DNA of 41,752 nucleotides from Lysobacter spongiicola DSM 21749 (GCF_900167055.1 NZ_FUXP01000017.1:1-41752), one strand, 5' to 3'. Counted from the first letter of the stretch, positions 1-8,283 are shown. Notes: generated from the sequence alone by a model not told the origin. Numbers and translations: made by a program.

Positions 1-210
1 ATACCCCGCGTACCAACGGCAAGGCCGAGCGGCTGGTCCAGACCTGCCTGCGCGAATGGGCCTACGCACGCTCCTATGCCAACTCCGAACAGCGCGCAGG
101 CGCCCTCCCGGGCTGGCTGCACCACTACAACTGGCATCGGCTACACGCCAGTCTTGGCTACAAGCCGCCCATTACCCGCATCCCGCTGAACAACGTGCTG
201 GGTTTACACA
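1..210 (+). mobile_element. IS481-family insertion sequence, 3' end (partial)
   Basis: Right-hand end of an IS481-family element that continues off the window. The terminal bases CACA (207-210) mirror the TGTG that opens the other IS copy at 41428, and they are followed directly by ACTAGC (211-216). IS481 elements are known to target NCTAGN, so the outer boundary is placed at 210. The element carries the transposase 3' end. Confidence 0.85.
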
Positions 211-215
211 ACTAG
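3..215 (+). CDS. IS481-family DDE transposase, C-terminal fragment
   Basis: The last 70 codons of a DDE (rve-fold) transposase are visible, starting off the window. The fragment holds the NGKAER motif, whose Glu is the third catalytic residue of the DDE triad, and the family's C-terminal WLHHYNWHRLHASLGYKPP signature. The protein ends LGLHN. The TAG stop (213-215) lies inside the CTAG target, so the host site supplies the stop codon and part of the last Asn codon. The upstream catalytic Asp residues and the N-terminal helix-turn-helix lie outside the window. The 5' part of a similar transposase is at the other end in the same orientation. Family assignment is confident; whether the copy is intact cannot be seen. 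Confidence 0.93.
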   Translation, partial: TPRTNGKAERLVQTCLREWAYARSYANSEQRAGALPGWLHHYNWHRLHASLGYKPPITRIPLNNVLGLHN

Positions 216-222
216 CCGTCTC

Positions 223-247
223 GCACGGGAGCCTGTTGCTCCCGTGC
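223..247. terminator. 9-bp perfect hairpin overlapping the lipoprotein GTG start
   Basis: GCACGGGAG (223-231) pairs with CTCCCGTGC (239-247) across a 7-base loop. No T-run follows. It sits just outside the IS right end and contains the GTG (244-246) chosen as the start of the next gene. It could be the terminator of a gene that lay upstream before the IS inserted, or a structure affecting initiation. Confidence 0.45.
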
Positions 248-834
248 GTCGCTCCAGCTTGATGCTTTGCCTATGCATGACCGTGGCTCTCGCGGCCTGC
301 GACGCTTCGGAGGGCCCGACGGGCGTGGCAGCGAGCCCCGAGATATCCGACGAGGGCCCGGGTACTGCGGAACCGCCGGCCGCGCCGATTGCGGAGCAGG
401 CCACGGCGCCGGCCACACCCACCAGCGCCGCTGGCGACACCGTCGGCGGTGACGGATCGCAGATCGTGCTGGAAGGCCTGGCGCCGGAGCACCTGGAGAG
501 CGTGGAGCTCGCGGGCGAGTTGGCCTGCGGCTTCGCCGATACGGAAGGCAGGTCGCTGCTGGTGGCGAAAGCCGATGTGGTGCCGGACGGCGCGGTGCGG
601 GCCGTGGTGAACCACAACGGCTATGTCGAACTGCTGGGCAACGGGCGTGCCGGCGGCTTCAATGACCTCTCCGACGGAATCACCCTGTCCGGCAAGGGCT
701 TGACCCTCGTACTCGAGCGGGGCGAGCGCGTGCCCACCGGCAACGAAAGCACGGAGCATGCGGCGACGCTCAAGGTGCAGCGGGCGGATGGCGCCGAGCG
801 GGTCTATCCTGGCAAATGGACCTGCGGTCCCTGA
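244..834 (+). CDS. Small secreted lipoprotein, unknown function
   Basis: A 196-residue protein that I do not recognise. The N-terminus (MRRSSLMLCLCMTVALAAC) is a lipoprotein signal peptide with a lipobox ending LAAC. A disordered Pro/Ala/Thr/Glu-rich linker runs to about residue 75, then a globular domain containing two Cys (near ELACGF and the terminal WTCGP) that could form a disulfide. GTG at 244 was chosen because it gives a basic n-region; ATG at 262 would remove it. No good ribosome site precedes it. The IS ends only 34 bases upstream and the frame stays open across the junction, so the native promoter or even the true 5' end may have been lost. Confidence 0.6.
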   Translation: MRRSSLMLCLCMTVALAACDASEGPTGVAASPEISDEGPGTAEPPAAPIAEQATAPATPTSAAGDTVGGDGSQIVLEGLAPEHLESVELAGELACGFADTEGRSLLVAKADVVPDGAVRAVVNHNGYVELLGNGRAGGFNDLSDGITLSGKGLTLVLERGERVPTGNESTEHAATLKVQRADGAERVYPGKWTCGP

Positions 835-881
835 AAGATGCGCAATGGCCGGCTGAACCATTCAGTGCCGGTCGGCCCCAC

Positions 882-919
882 TCCGGACTCCGTCTCACAG
901 GTTGAGACGGCTCTCCGGA
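882..919. promoter_or_regulatory. Stem-loop touching the ribosome site of the radical-SAM gene
   Basis: CCGTCTCA (890-897) pairs with TGAGACGG (903-910) around a 5-base loop. An outer TCCGGA/TCCGGA pair (882-887 and 914-919) lies across a small internal loop. The GGAAG ribosome site of the downstream gene (about 917-921) overlaps the outer stem. It may be a terminator for the upstream lipoprotein gene, although no T-run is present, or a leader structure that gates translation. Confidence 0.45.
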
Positions 920-929
920 AGATGGCCCC

Positions 930-2156
930 ATGCAACTGAGCGAGAAACTGGGGCTGCTTGCGGATGCGGCCAAATATGACGCGTCCTGCTCGTCCAGCGG
1001 CGGCCGAAAGCGCGACTCCCGCGGCACGGGAGGCATCGGCTCCAACGAGGGCATGGGTATCTGCCATGCCTACGCCCCGGACGGTCGCTGCATCTCGCTG
1101 CTGAAGATCCTGTTGACCAACTTCTGCATCTACGACTGCGCCTATTGCATCAACCGGCGCAGCTCCAACGTGCGCCGCGCCCGTTTCAGCGTGGAAGAAG
1201 TGGTCCGGCTGACGATGGACTTCTACCGTCGCAACTACATCGAAGGCTTGTTCCTCTCATCGGGGATCATCCGCTCCGGCGACTACACCATGGAGCAGCT
1301 GGTCGAAGTGGCTCGGCGGCTTCGCCAGGAAGAGCGCTTCGCCGGGTATATCCACCTCAAGACCATCCCCGATGCCTCCCCCGAGCTGCTTGCCGCCGCA
1401 GGCCGCTGGGCCGACCGCCTGAGCATCAACGTGGAGCTGCCGACCGAATCCGGCCTGAAGGCGCTCGCACCGGAAAAGGACCAGCGCGACATCCGCAGGG
1501 CGATGGGCCGGTTGCGGCTGGGCATCGACGAGGCGAAGGCCGAGCGCAAGGCACCGCGCTTCGCGCCGGCGGGGCAGAGCACGCAGATGATCGTCGGCGC
1601 CGATGACGCCAGCGACCGCGATGTGCTCGAGGCCAGCGGCACGCTCTACGCGAACTACCGCTTGAAGCGCGTGTACTTCTCGGCGTTCAGCCCGATTCCC
1701 GACGCCTCCCGGGCGCTGCCACTGCGGGCGCCACCACTGGTGCGAGAGCATCGCCTCTACCAGGCGGACTGGCTGATGAGGTTCTACGGGTTCGACGTGG
1801 GCGAGATCGCGCCGGCGGGTACGGATGGGATGCTCGACCTGGAGGTCGACCCCAAGCTTGCCTGGGCACTGCGGCACCGGGAGCGGTTCCCGGTCGATCT
1901 CAACACGGCGCCGCGCGAGACTCTGTTGCGGGTGCCCGGCCTCGGCGTCGCGACGGTGAAGAAGTTGCTCGCGATGCGGGTGCAGCGCCGCGTGCGGTTC
2001 GACGACCTTGCAAAGCTCGGCGTGTCGGTACGCAAGGTGGGGCCGTTCGTGGTGACCGCCGACCATCGGCCGCGCGGCGACGTTGAAAGCGCGAGACTGC
2101 GGGCGGTGCTGGTCGACAGCGCGCCGCCGCGCCAGCCTGATCTGTTCGGCCACTGA
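930..2156 (+). CDS. Putative DNA modification/repair radical SAM protein (UdgX partner)
   Basis: A 408-residue radical SAM enzyme. The cluster motif C66-x3-C70-x2-C73 (CIYDCAYC) binds the 4Fe-4S/SAM centre. The N-terminal GGRKRDSRGTGGIG and GMGICHAYAPDGRC stretches match the family described as 'putative DNA modification/repair radical SAM protein' (TIGR03916 type). A helix-hairpin-helix region (about residues 318-365, VDLNTAPRETLLRVPGLG) suggests DNA binding. Its stop overlaps the start of the UdgX gene by one base (TGATG), a pairing known for this family. The substrate and reaction are not established. Acting on uracil- or base-damaged DNA with UdgX is inference from the pairing. Confidence 0.9.
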   Translation: MQLSEKLGLLADAAKYDASCSSSGGRKRDSRGTGGIGSNEGMGICHAYAPDGRCISLLKILLTNFCIYDCAYCINRRSSNVRRARFSVEEVVRLTMDFYRRNYIEGLFLSSGIIRSGDYTMEQLVEVARRLRQEERFAGYIHLKTIPDASPELLAAAGRWADRLSINVELPTESGLKALAPEKDQRDIRRAMGRLRLGIDEAKAERKAPRFAPAGQSTQMIVGADDASDRDVLEASGTLYANYRLKRVYFSAFSPIPDASRALPLRAPPLVREHRLYQADWLMRFYGFDVGEIAPAGTDGMLDLEVDPKLAWALRHRERFPVDLNTAPRETLLRVPGLGVATVKKLLAMRVQRRVRFDDLAKLGVSVRKVGPFVVTADHRPRGDVESARLRAVLVDSAPPRQPDLFGH

Positions 2157-3598
2157 TGCACGCGGTGTTCCTGGCGGACGGCGCCGACCTCGCCGAGTGG
2201 CGGGCCCAGGCGCGTGCGCTGCTGGCGGCGGCGGTGCCACCCGACGCGGTGCAGTGGCAGGCCGGGGCACAGGGCGACCTGTTGGGCGCGGGGGCGGGGG
2301 AAGGTGCGCCATCGCCGTCTTCCACGGGAGCCGTGGCGCGCGTACCGCGCGATTTCGTCGCCCTTGCAACGCTGGTACTTGCGCACTCCGACCCCCGGCG
2401 ACACGCGGTGCTCTACCGGTTGCTGTGGCGAATTACCCATGGAGAGCGCGCGCTGTTGCGCATCGCCACCGACGACGACGTGGCCTGGGCCGAACGTGCC
2501 GCCCGCGCGGTGCGTCGCGAGAAACACAAGATGAAGGCCTTCGTGCGCTTCCGCGAAGTCGCCGGAGCGCATGGGCCGGTGTTCATCGCGTGGTTCGAAC
2601 CCGAGCACGACGTGCTCCCCCAGGTGGCGCCGTTCTTCTCCCGCCGCTTCGCCGGCATGCGCTGGTCGATCCTCACGCCACTGCGCAGCGTCCACTGGGA
2701 CGGGAGCGTCCTGGTCAACGGTCCCGGCGCGCAGCGAAGCGATGCCCCCGGCGCCGATGAACTGGAAAATCTCTGGCGCACCTACTACGCGAACATCTTC
2801 AACCCGGCGCGGCTGAAGGTGGGTGCCATGGTGCGGGAGATGCCGGTGCGGTACTGGAAGAACCTGCCGGAGGCCGAGTTGATCCCGGGCCTCATCCGCC
2901 GTGCCGGCGCACGCATGTACGCGATGGTGGGCGCCGCGCCGACCCGGCCACGCAAGATGTTCCCGGCGCCCAGCGTGGAGGCCGCCGCCCCCGCCAGCGT
3001 CGGCACGCTGGAGGCGTTGAGGGACGAGGTCCTCGGGTGCCGCGCCTGCCCGCTCTGGGAGCCGGCGACGCAGGCCGTGTTCGGCGAAGGGCCCGCCGAT
3101 GCCCGGGCAATGGTGGTGGGCGAGCAACCGGGGGACCAGGAGGACCTGCACGGACGGCCGTTCGTCGGCCCCGCCGGACAGCTGTTCAACCGAGCACTGG
3201 CGGAGGTGGGCATCGACCGCGGCACGCTCTACATCACCAATGCCGTGAAGCACTTCAAGTTCACCCCGCGCGGAAAGCGCCGGCTGCATGAGCGCCCGTC
3301 GGCGCAGGAGCAGGCGGCATGCCGGCCATGGCTGGAGGCCGAATTGGCGCGCGTGCGGCCCCGGTTCGTGTTGTGCCTGGGGGCCACCGCGGCCCGGGCG
3401 GTGCTTGGGCCGGGCTTCCGGCTGATGGAGCACAGGGGGCGCTGGCAACCCATGGGCGAAGGCGTGCAGGCACTTGCCACGGTCCATCCGTCCTGGCTCC
3501 TGCGGCTTCCCGCCGGAGAGCGGGAGGCCGCATGGCCCGCGTTCGTCGCCGACCTGGCACACCTGCGCGATGCAATGGAGCAGGCGCGGTCCGCTTAG
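2156..3598 (+). CDS. UdgX-type uracil-DNA glycosylase fused to a TIGR03915 domain
   Basis: A 480-residue two-domain protein. Residues 1 to about 260 match the TIGR03915/DUF4130 domain that accompanies the radical SAM partner. Residues from about 283 on form a family-4-like uracil-DNA glycosylase with GEQPGDQED, a Cys-x2-Cys (CRAC) plus two later Cys spaced 17 residues apart for the 4Fe-4S cluster, and HPSWLLR. The loop GKRRLHERP carries His378, equivalent by motif to the UdgX His that forms a covalent bond with the uracil site in mycobacterial UdgX. The protein is therefore expected to crosslink to uracil-containing DNA instead of turning over. It is translationally coupled to the upstream gene. 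Confidence 0.92.
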   Translation: MHAVFLADGADLAEWRAQARALLAAAVPPDAVQWQAGAQGDLLGAGAGEGAPSPSSTGAVARVPRDFVALATLVLAHSDPRRHAVLYRLLWRITHGERALLRIATDDDVAWAERAARAVRREKHKMKAFVRFREVAGAHGPVFIAWFEPEHDVLPQVAPFFSRRFAGMRWSILTPLRSVHWDGSVLVNGPGAQRSDAPGADELENLWRTYYANIFNPARLKVGAMVREMPVRYWKNLPEAELIPGLIRRAGARMYAMVGAAPTRPRKMFPAPSVEAAAPASVGTLEALRDEVLGCRACPLWEPATQAVFGEGPADARAMVVGEQPGDQEDLHGRPFVGPAGQLFNRALAEVGIDRGTLYITNAVKHFKFTPRGKRRLHERPSAQEQAACRPWLEAELARVRPRFVLCLGATAARAVLGPGFRLMEHRGRWQPMGEGVQALATVHPSWLLRLPAGEREAAWPAFVADLAHLRDAMEQARSA

Positions 3599-3649
3599 CT
3601 GACGCAAGCAAGCTGACGGCTGCCGGATCGACCATTGGCGTGCCGATCC

Positions 3650-4405
3650 TCAGGAAGCGACAACCTCCCTCTCGAGCGTGTCACTCAGCCGTTGCTCGAT
3701 CCGGCCCACGGCGGCATCCAACTGCTGGTGCAGCAAGTCGCTGAGTTGCAGGCACCACGTGTCCATCTCTTCCACCAGGTTGCGGTCCTCCCCCGAAAGC
3801 GTCGGGGAGGTGCGCAACAGGTACAGAGAGGTCAGGATCGGCTGGAACACATCCCGGATATCCCGCTCGGTCTCGGTGACCAGTGCCTGCCGGAACTGCA
3901 CGTTGCGCAGGCGCGTGCGGGCGGCATCCAGGTCGTCGATGAGCTCCAGTTGCATGCCGATCATCTCCGCGAACAGCTGCAGCGACTTCAACACCCGGGT
4001 GTTGTCCACTGCCGCCGGACGGCTGTCGATGGCGCACAGGGTGCCGAAGAACTCGCCGCTGCCGCGGAAAATGGGCACGGACACGTAGCTCTCCAGTCCG
4101 TACTGGAGCGGGGTGTGGTGCCGGGAGAAGACCGGGTGCTCGCTGGCGTGGTCGAAGGCGACCGGCTGCTGGTGCTGGCGGATCTCGTCGCAGATCGTGG
4201 TCTGCAGCTCCAGGTCCCCGCCGGGCTCGAGCCCGAAACCGAGTTCGTCGAGCACCGCGCAGGCGGTCCAGCGTGTTTCCGTCACCCGGGCCACCGCGGC
4301 GAAGCGCATGCCGGTGATCTCCGCCACGGCCTTCAGAATGCGGGGCACCGCCTCCATCCGCTGGATACGGTCGACGTCGGCGTTCGTGGTCGTGTGTCCG
4401 TGCAT
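3650..4405 (-). CDS. GAF domain sensory protein without output domain
   Basis: A 251-residue cytoplasmic protein. Residues about 15-150 form a GAF domain; the YVSVPIFRGSGEFFGTLCAIDSRP stretch is the typical GAF core found in phytochrome-like and histidine-kinase sensors. A long helical, probably coiled-coil C-terminus (about 155-250) resembles the dimerisation segment that precedes a kinase, but no HATPase, GGDEF or other effector domain follows. It may act by protein-protein contact, or be a kinase stripped of its catalytic half. It is convergent with the UdgX gene (51 bases apart) and divergent from the serine hydrolase. The ligand is unknown. Confidence 0.82.
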   Translation of the reverse strand: MHGHTTTNADVDRIQRMEAVPRILKAVAEITGMRFAAVARVTETRWTACAVLDELGFGLEPGGDLELQTTICDEIRQHQQPVAFDHASEHPVFSRHHTPLQYGLESYVSVPIFRGSGEFFGTLCAIDSRPAAVDNTRVLKSLQLFAEMIGMQLELIDDLDAARTRLRNVQFRQALVTETERDIRDVFQPILTSLYLLRTSPTLSGEDRNLVEEMDTWCLQLSDLLHQQLDAAVGRIEQRLSDTLEREVVAS

Positions 4406-4568
4406 GGGGCCGGTCCGGGTGGGGCAGGGGCAAAGATACCCGAACCGCTCTTGGGCGCCCCCTCAGGTGCATGGCCAAGTCCTGGAATTGCCACCTCGCC
4501 GGAGCGCCAAGCCTCCGGATCAGACCACTCCACGACGCCGCGTCCACGCGTCTCTGCGACCATGGGCC

Positions 4569-5669
4569 ATGTCCTGGCGCTCGTCCACCCTTCTGTTACT
4601 GACCCTGTTTGCGACGATACCCGCGTGTGGCCAGCCGCCGGGCGTGCTTCCGAGCGAGAATGCCGACCGCGTCGCCACCGACCGCGCCGCCACGTCCTCG
4701 GTCCCCGCGATACCACGCGAGCCGCGACCGTCGGTCCAGGCGCTGCTTGAAGAAGCCGCCGCCATCGAGCCCCTGAAGGCGGTGGTGGTAGCGCGCGACG
4801 GTGAGGTCGTCGCCGAACGCGGCTATGGCGGGACGGAGCCGGGGACTCCCGCCAACATCAAGTCGGCATCGAAGACCGTGATGTCTGCGCTGGTCGGGAT
4901 CGCGATCGACAAGGGCGTGCTGGAAGGCGTCGACCAGCCGATCGCGCCGTTGCTGCGGGATGAACTGCCGCCCGACCCGGATCCGCGGCTGTCACGCGTG
5001 ACCATCGGCCACCTGCTGTCCATGCAGGCGGGCCTGGAACGCACGTCAGGGCCTTACTACGGGCGCTGGGTAACAAGCCAGAACTGGGTCCGGTCCGCAC
5101 TGGCGCGGCCGTTCGTGGACGAGCCGGGTGGGGCGATGCTGTACTCGACCGGTTCGACCCACCTGCTCTCGGCCATCCTCACCCGCGCCTCGGGCCGGTC
5201 GACACGGGCACTGGCGCGCGAGTGGCTGGGGCCGCAGGAGGGTTTCCAGATCACCAGCTGGGACCGTGATCCGCAGGGCATTTACTTCGGCGGCAACAAC
5301 ATGGCGATGAGCACGCGCTCGCTGCTGGCTTTTGGGGAGCTGTACCGCAACGGTGGTCGCGCGCGGAACGGCGAGCGCCTGTTGCCCACCCAATGGATCG
5401 ACGCATCCTGGGAGCCGCGCACGGCGTCGCGCTTCACGGGCGACTCTTACGGTTACGGCTGGTTCCTGCGCGACATCGCAGGCGAGCCGGTGAAATACGC
5501 GTGGGGATACGGCGGACAGATGCTCTACGTGGTGCCGTCGCTGCAACTGACGGTCGCCATGACATCGGACGACAGTGAAGCGTCGGCACGGACCGGCCAC
5601 CGGGACGACCTGCACCGGCTGATGGCCGGGATCATCGAATCGGTGCGGGCGGAGGCCGCCACAGGCTGA
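4569..5669 (+). CDS. Serine hydrolase of the beta-lactamase/class C family, lipoprotein
   Basis: A 366-residue protein with signal peptide and lipobox IPAC (Cys20), so probably membrane-anchored in the periplasm. It has the penicillin-binding/beta-lactamase fold. The SxxK nucleophile motif is S99-A-S-K102, a Tyr motif appears as YSTGS, and the C-terminal HxG/KTG-like strand is WGYGGQ. This is the esterase/peptidase-like group of COG1680 rather than a proven beta-lactamase. ATG 4569 was chosen because it starts the signal peptide; the frame runs open far upstream but that part overlaps the GAF gene on the other strand. Substrate is unknown. Confidence 0.88.
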   Translation: MSWRSSTLLLLTLFATIPACGQPPGVLPSENADRVATDRAATSSVPAIPREPRPSVQALLEEAAAIEPLKAVVVARDGEVVAERGYGGTEPGTPANIKSASKTVMSALVGIAIDKGVLEGVDQPIAPLLRDELPPDPDPRLSRVTIGHLLSMQAGLERTSGPYYGRWVTSQNWVRSALARPFVDEPGGAMLYSTGSTHLLSAILTRASGRSTRALAREWLGPQEGFQITSWDRDPQGIYFGGNNMAMSTRSLLAFGELYRNGGRARNGERLLPTQWIDASWEPRTASRFTGDSYGYGWFLRDIAGEPVKYAWGYGGQMLYVVPSLQLTVAMTSDDSEASARTGHRDDLHRLMAGIIESVRAEAATG

Positions 5670-5696
5670 GCGGCCGCGGCAATGGTCCGGCGAGGC

Positions 5697-6797
5697 CTAC
5701 GCCCGCCGCTTGTGGAAGTACACCTTCTCGGCCGCCCAGCGCAGCGGGGGCGAATGCAGCAGCAGGTCGAACGGCCAGTCGAACTGCAGGCGGTCGTAGG
5801 CCCAGCGCAACGCGCGCTTGGCGCGGAAGCGGGGGGCGGCGTCGATGGCGAGGGGTTCCGCCGGTGGCCCCCCGTCCCTCAGGTGGCCTGCGATGGCACG
5901 GCCGACGGTCCAGCCATGCTCCCAGGCCGAATGGATGCCGCCGGCGGTGACCGGGGAGACGATGCCGGCGGCATCGCCGATGAGGATCACCCGGTCGCGA
6001 GCCATGTCGAACACCGGCCCTCCGCACGGGATAAGCCCGGCACGGGTGTGGCCGGGCTTCAGCCGGCGCGGCAGTCCGCCGGCCTGGCCGACGCGCAACA
6101 GGAAGCCATCGATGTCCGGCACGCGTGCGTTTTCGGGGTCGTGCCGCAGGGCGAGCCCGGCCTGGATCCCGGTAGGGCTCTGGGCGATCCATCCGATGTA
6201 GCCGGGCGCATAGCGCTTGCTGATGAAGCAGTGCAGGGCACCAGGGTGCTCCAGGGTGGCGCCGGGGAACTCGTATTCGATGCCGTAGAGGAACTGGCGT
6301 ACCTCGCCCAGGCCGCAGCGTTTCGCCACGCGGGACCTGGCGCCGTCGGCGCCGACGAGATAGCGGGTGGCACCGACCCCCGCGACCTGCCAACCGTTCG
6401 GCGTGGGCTCGGCACTGGTGAACGAAGTGCCGAGCCGGAGGTCCACCCCATGGCTGCGCATCTGCCCGGCCAGCCATCGCATCACCGCGGGGGTGTCGGT
6501 GGTGAGGAAGTAGTAGCCCGGTGCGGCCAGCGCCACCTGCTTCAGGCTCGGCGCGTACAGGCGCACTTCCTCGATGCGCCGTGTCATCGATGACGGCACC
6601 TGGTTGAGCAGGGTCTGCTCGGCGGCCTCCTTGACGATGATCCCGGTGGTGCGGAGCTTCTCTCCCGGGTCCTGCTTGCGCTCGAGCACGCACACGCGCA
6701 GGCCGCGCTGTACAGCAGCGATCGCGCAGGCCGCGCCAGCGAAGCTGGCACCAACGATGACGACGTCGAAGTCTGGGGATGGGTCCGGGTTATGCAT
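5697..6797 (-). CDS. FAD-dependent oxidoreductase, geranylgeranyl-reductase-like
   Basis: A 366-residue flavoprotein. The N-terminal Rossmann motif (DVVIVGASFAGAACA) binds the FAD ADP moiety, a PxGEKLRTTG stretch follows, and the distal FAD motif RVILIGDAAGIVSPVTAGGI is characteristic of the p-hydroxybenzoate-hydroxylase fold, GGR/FixC branch. Such enzymes reduce isoprenoid or other hydrophobic chains, or hydroxylate aromatics; the substrate cannot be told here. ATG at 6797 is chosen because it places the Rossmann strand about ten residues in; the longer open frame adds an Arg-rich, unlikely leader. It lies 113 bases from the alpha/beta hydrolase gene transcribed in the same direction, possibly the same unit. 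Confidence 0.88.
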   Translation of the reverse strand: MHNPDPSPDFDVVIVGASFAGAACAIAAVQRGLRVCVLERKQDPGEKLRTTGIIVKEAAEQTLLNQVPSSMTRRIEEVRLYAPSLKQVALAAPGYYFLTTDTPAVMRWLAGQMRSHGVDLRLGTSFTSAEPTPNGWQVAGVGATRYLVGADGARSRVAKRCGLGEVRQFLYGIEYEFPGATLEHPGALHCFISKRYAPGYIGWIAQSPTGIQAGLALRHDPENARVPDIDGFLLRVGQAGGLPRRLKPGHTRAGLIPCGGPVFDMARDRVILIGDAAGIVSPVTAGGIHSAWEHGWTVGRAIAGHLRDGGPPAEPLAIDAAPRFRAKRALRWAYDRLQFDWPFDLLLHSPPLRWAAEKVYFHKRRA

Positions 6798-6909
6798 GGC
6801 GTCCGCGTGTCCTGGAGTGCCACGACGATGACGACGGCATGCGGGGCGACGATGGCGCCAATGTGAAGCGAGGGCGAAGTGGATGCCGTCGCCGCGGCGA
6901 GGCGTCGGC

Positions 6910-7971
6910 CTACCCGGCGGCAACCAGGGCGGAAGTCGGGCACGCCGGTTGTTCCAGCCACTCGACGATGGCCGGCGTCAGCAGGTCGAGCCGCATCGGC
7001 AGGCTGAGGTGATCCTCGCCGGGGATTTCGAGGTAGCGGGCATGCGGAGCAGCGGCCGCGAGGGCGCGCCCGTGGCTCACCGGCACGTGGCGATCGGCGT
7101 CACCGTGGACCAGGAGCGGGCAGGGCACCCGGGCGAGCGCGGCGCCGACGTCCACCTCGTCGAGTGGCAGCTCCAGACTCCGGCCCGCCTGGGCCACGGC
7201 CTCGTCCAGCACGTCGGCGTCCAGCCGCCAATGCATCCATTGCCGCGCCAGCCAGCCGGAAGGGGGGGCGGGTGCCTCCGTGAGCATGTAAGGAACCATG
7301 TCCCGGATCGCAGTGCCGGCCGCCGAGAACGACTCGAGAGCGACGATACGCCGGGCGTTCAGGCGTGGGTCGGCGCCAGCGAAGATCGCGGTCGCCGCAC
7401 CATAGGACACTCCGAGCACGTGCAGTGGGCCGACGATCTCGCCGCGTTCGCGCAGCGCCACCACGACATCGACCACGTCCGCGGCTTCGCGCGTGCCATA
7501 GCCTGCCGGAGCCTCTCCCGAGCGACCGTGGTTCCGCAGGTCGATCGAGATGGTGCGGTAGCCCGCTTCGCCCAGGCGCAGGGCCCAGGGCAGCATCGAA
7601 TCGCCGTGCATCATCCAGCCGTGCAGGAGCACCACCGTGCCACGGGGGGCAGGGGGCTGTCCGGCGGGAACGTTGAACTGCAGGTCCGGGAATCCATCGG
7701 CTGCGGACTGTCCTGCCGGCCATGACATGCGCAGGCCGTAGTCGCCCGGATCGATCGCGCGCCAGAACACATCGACACCCGCTCGCGTGGAGACGTGGCC
7801 GCCACGATCTGGCAAGCGTGCGAGGGCCGCATCGATCGGGCCGGATGGCAACAGGGGCGATGTGCCTCCCGGCGCTACCAGGTGGCCGGCGAGGGCACCG
7901 GCAAGCCCGGGCCAGGCAGAGAATCCCGCCACGAGCAGGCAGGCGGCAAGCAGGAAGGCAACGCGCAGCAT
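6910..7971 (-). CDS. Alpha/beta-fold hydrolase with N-terminal membrane segment
   Basis: A 353-residue protein. One hydrophobic N-terminal segment (residues about 3-30) is a signal or anchor, so the catalytic domain is probably periplasmic. The oxyanion-hole motif is LLHGWMMHG, the nucleophile elbow is GVSYG with Ser189, the acid is probably the Asp in HGDADRHVP, and the catalytic His is in GEDHLSL. The layout matches monoacylglycerol-lipase/esterase-like hydrolases. The substrate is not predictable. It precedes the FAD oxidoreductase gene on the same strand. Confidence 0.88.
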   Translation of the reverse strand: MLRVAFLLAACLLVAGFSAWPGLAGALAGHLVAPGGTSPLLPSGPIDAALARLPDRGGHVSTRAGVDVFWRAIDPGDYGLRMSWPAGQSAADGFPDLQFNVPAGQPPAPRGTVVLLHGWMMHGDSMLPWALRLGEAGYRTISIDLRNHGRSGEAPAGYGTREAADVVDVVVALRERGEIVGPLHVLGVSYGAATAIFAGADPRLNARRIVALESFSAAGTAIRDMVPYMLTEAPAPPSGWLARQWMHWRLDADVLDEAVAQAGRSLELPLDEVDVGAALARVPCPLLVHGDADRHVPVSHGRALAAAAPHARYLEIPGEDHLSLPMRLDLLTPAIVEWLEQPACPTSALVAAG

Positions 7972-8181
7972 GGAAGGTATGTCTGGGATGGCCGGGCAGG
8001 CTATCGGCGTGGCGCGCGAGCGCGCTACCGCATCATGATGACATTGGCATGACAGGAGGGCGTCGGTTCAGGGACAGCCTCGCGCGCGCCAATGCCCGTG
8101 TGCGGTCTACGGTGTCCTGACGTGCCGCCCACGGGCGGTACCCCAGTCTTGGGCGCGCCCTGTCTTGATCGCGAGTTGTAC

Positions 8182-8283
8182 ATGCCCCCGAGGATCCGCA
8201 CGTCCGGTTGCCTGATCAGCATCGTCGCTTCGATTGTCCTGACCGTGGCGTTGAACCTGTTGCTGCGGGCGTGCACGGGATGA
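8182..8283 (+). CDS. 33-residue single-pass membrane peptide
   Basis: A very short protein: MPPRIRTSGC, then a strongly hydrophobic helix (about residues 11-28), then a short polar tail ending RACTG. ATG 8182 starts it. Its stop codon overlaps the start of the DUF72 gene (ATGA at 8280-8283), which supports real translation and coupling. Basic residues before the helix suggest the N-terminus stays in the cytoplasm. I know of no function. A longer open frame from 8092 exists but its first 30 residues look non-coding. Confidence 0.6.
   Translation: MPPRIRTSGCLISIVASIVLTVALNLLLRACTG

Noticed and set aside
1784-3607. A 607-codon minus-strand frame opposite the UdgX gene
   Set aside because: Arg/His/Pro-rich composition typical of antisense frames in high-GC DNA; the plus strand has clear family motifs.
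3635-4750. Long plus-strand frame opposite the GAF gene
   Set aside because: Antisense composition; the GAF protein on the minus strand is clearly coding.
4569-5669. Beta-lactamase resistance gene
   Set aside because: It has the SxxK fold but matches the broad COG1680 esterase/peptidase group; nothing shows antibiotic hydrolysis.
8125-8138. CCGCCC-AC-GGGCGG palindrome as an operator
   Set aside because: Short, G/C-only palindromes are frequent by chance in DNA this GC-rich and nothing else supports a regulator.
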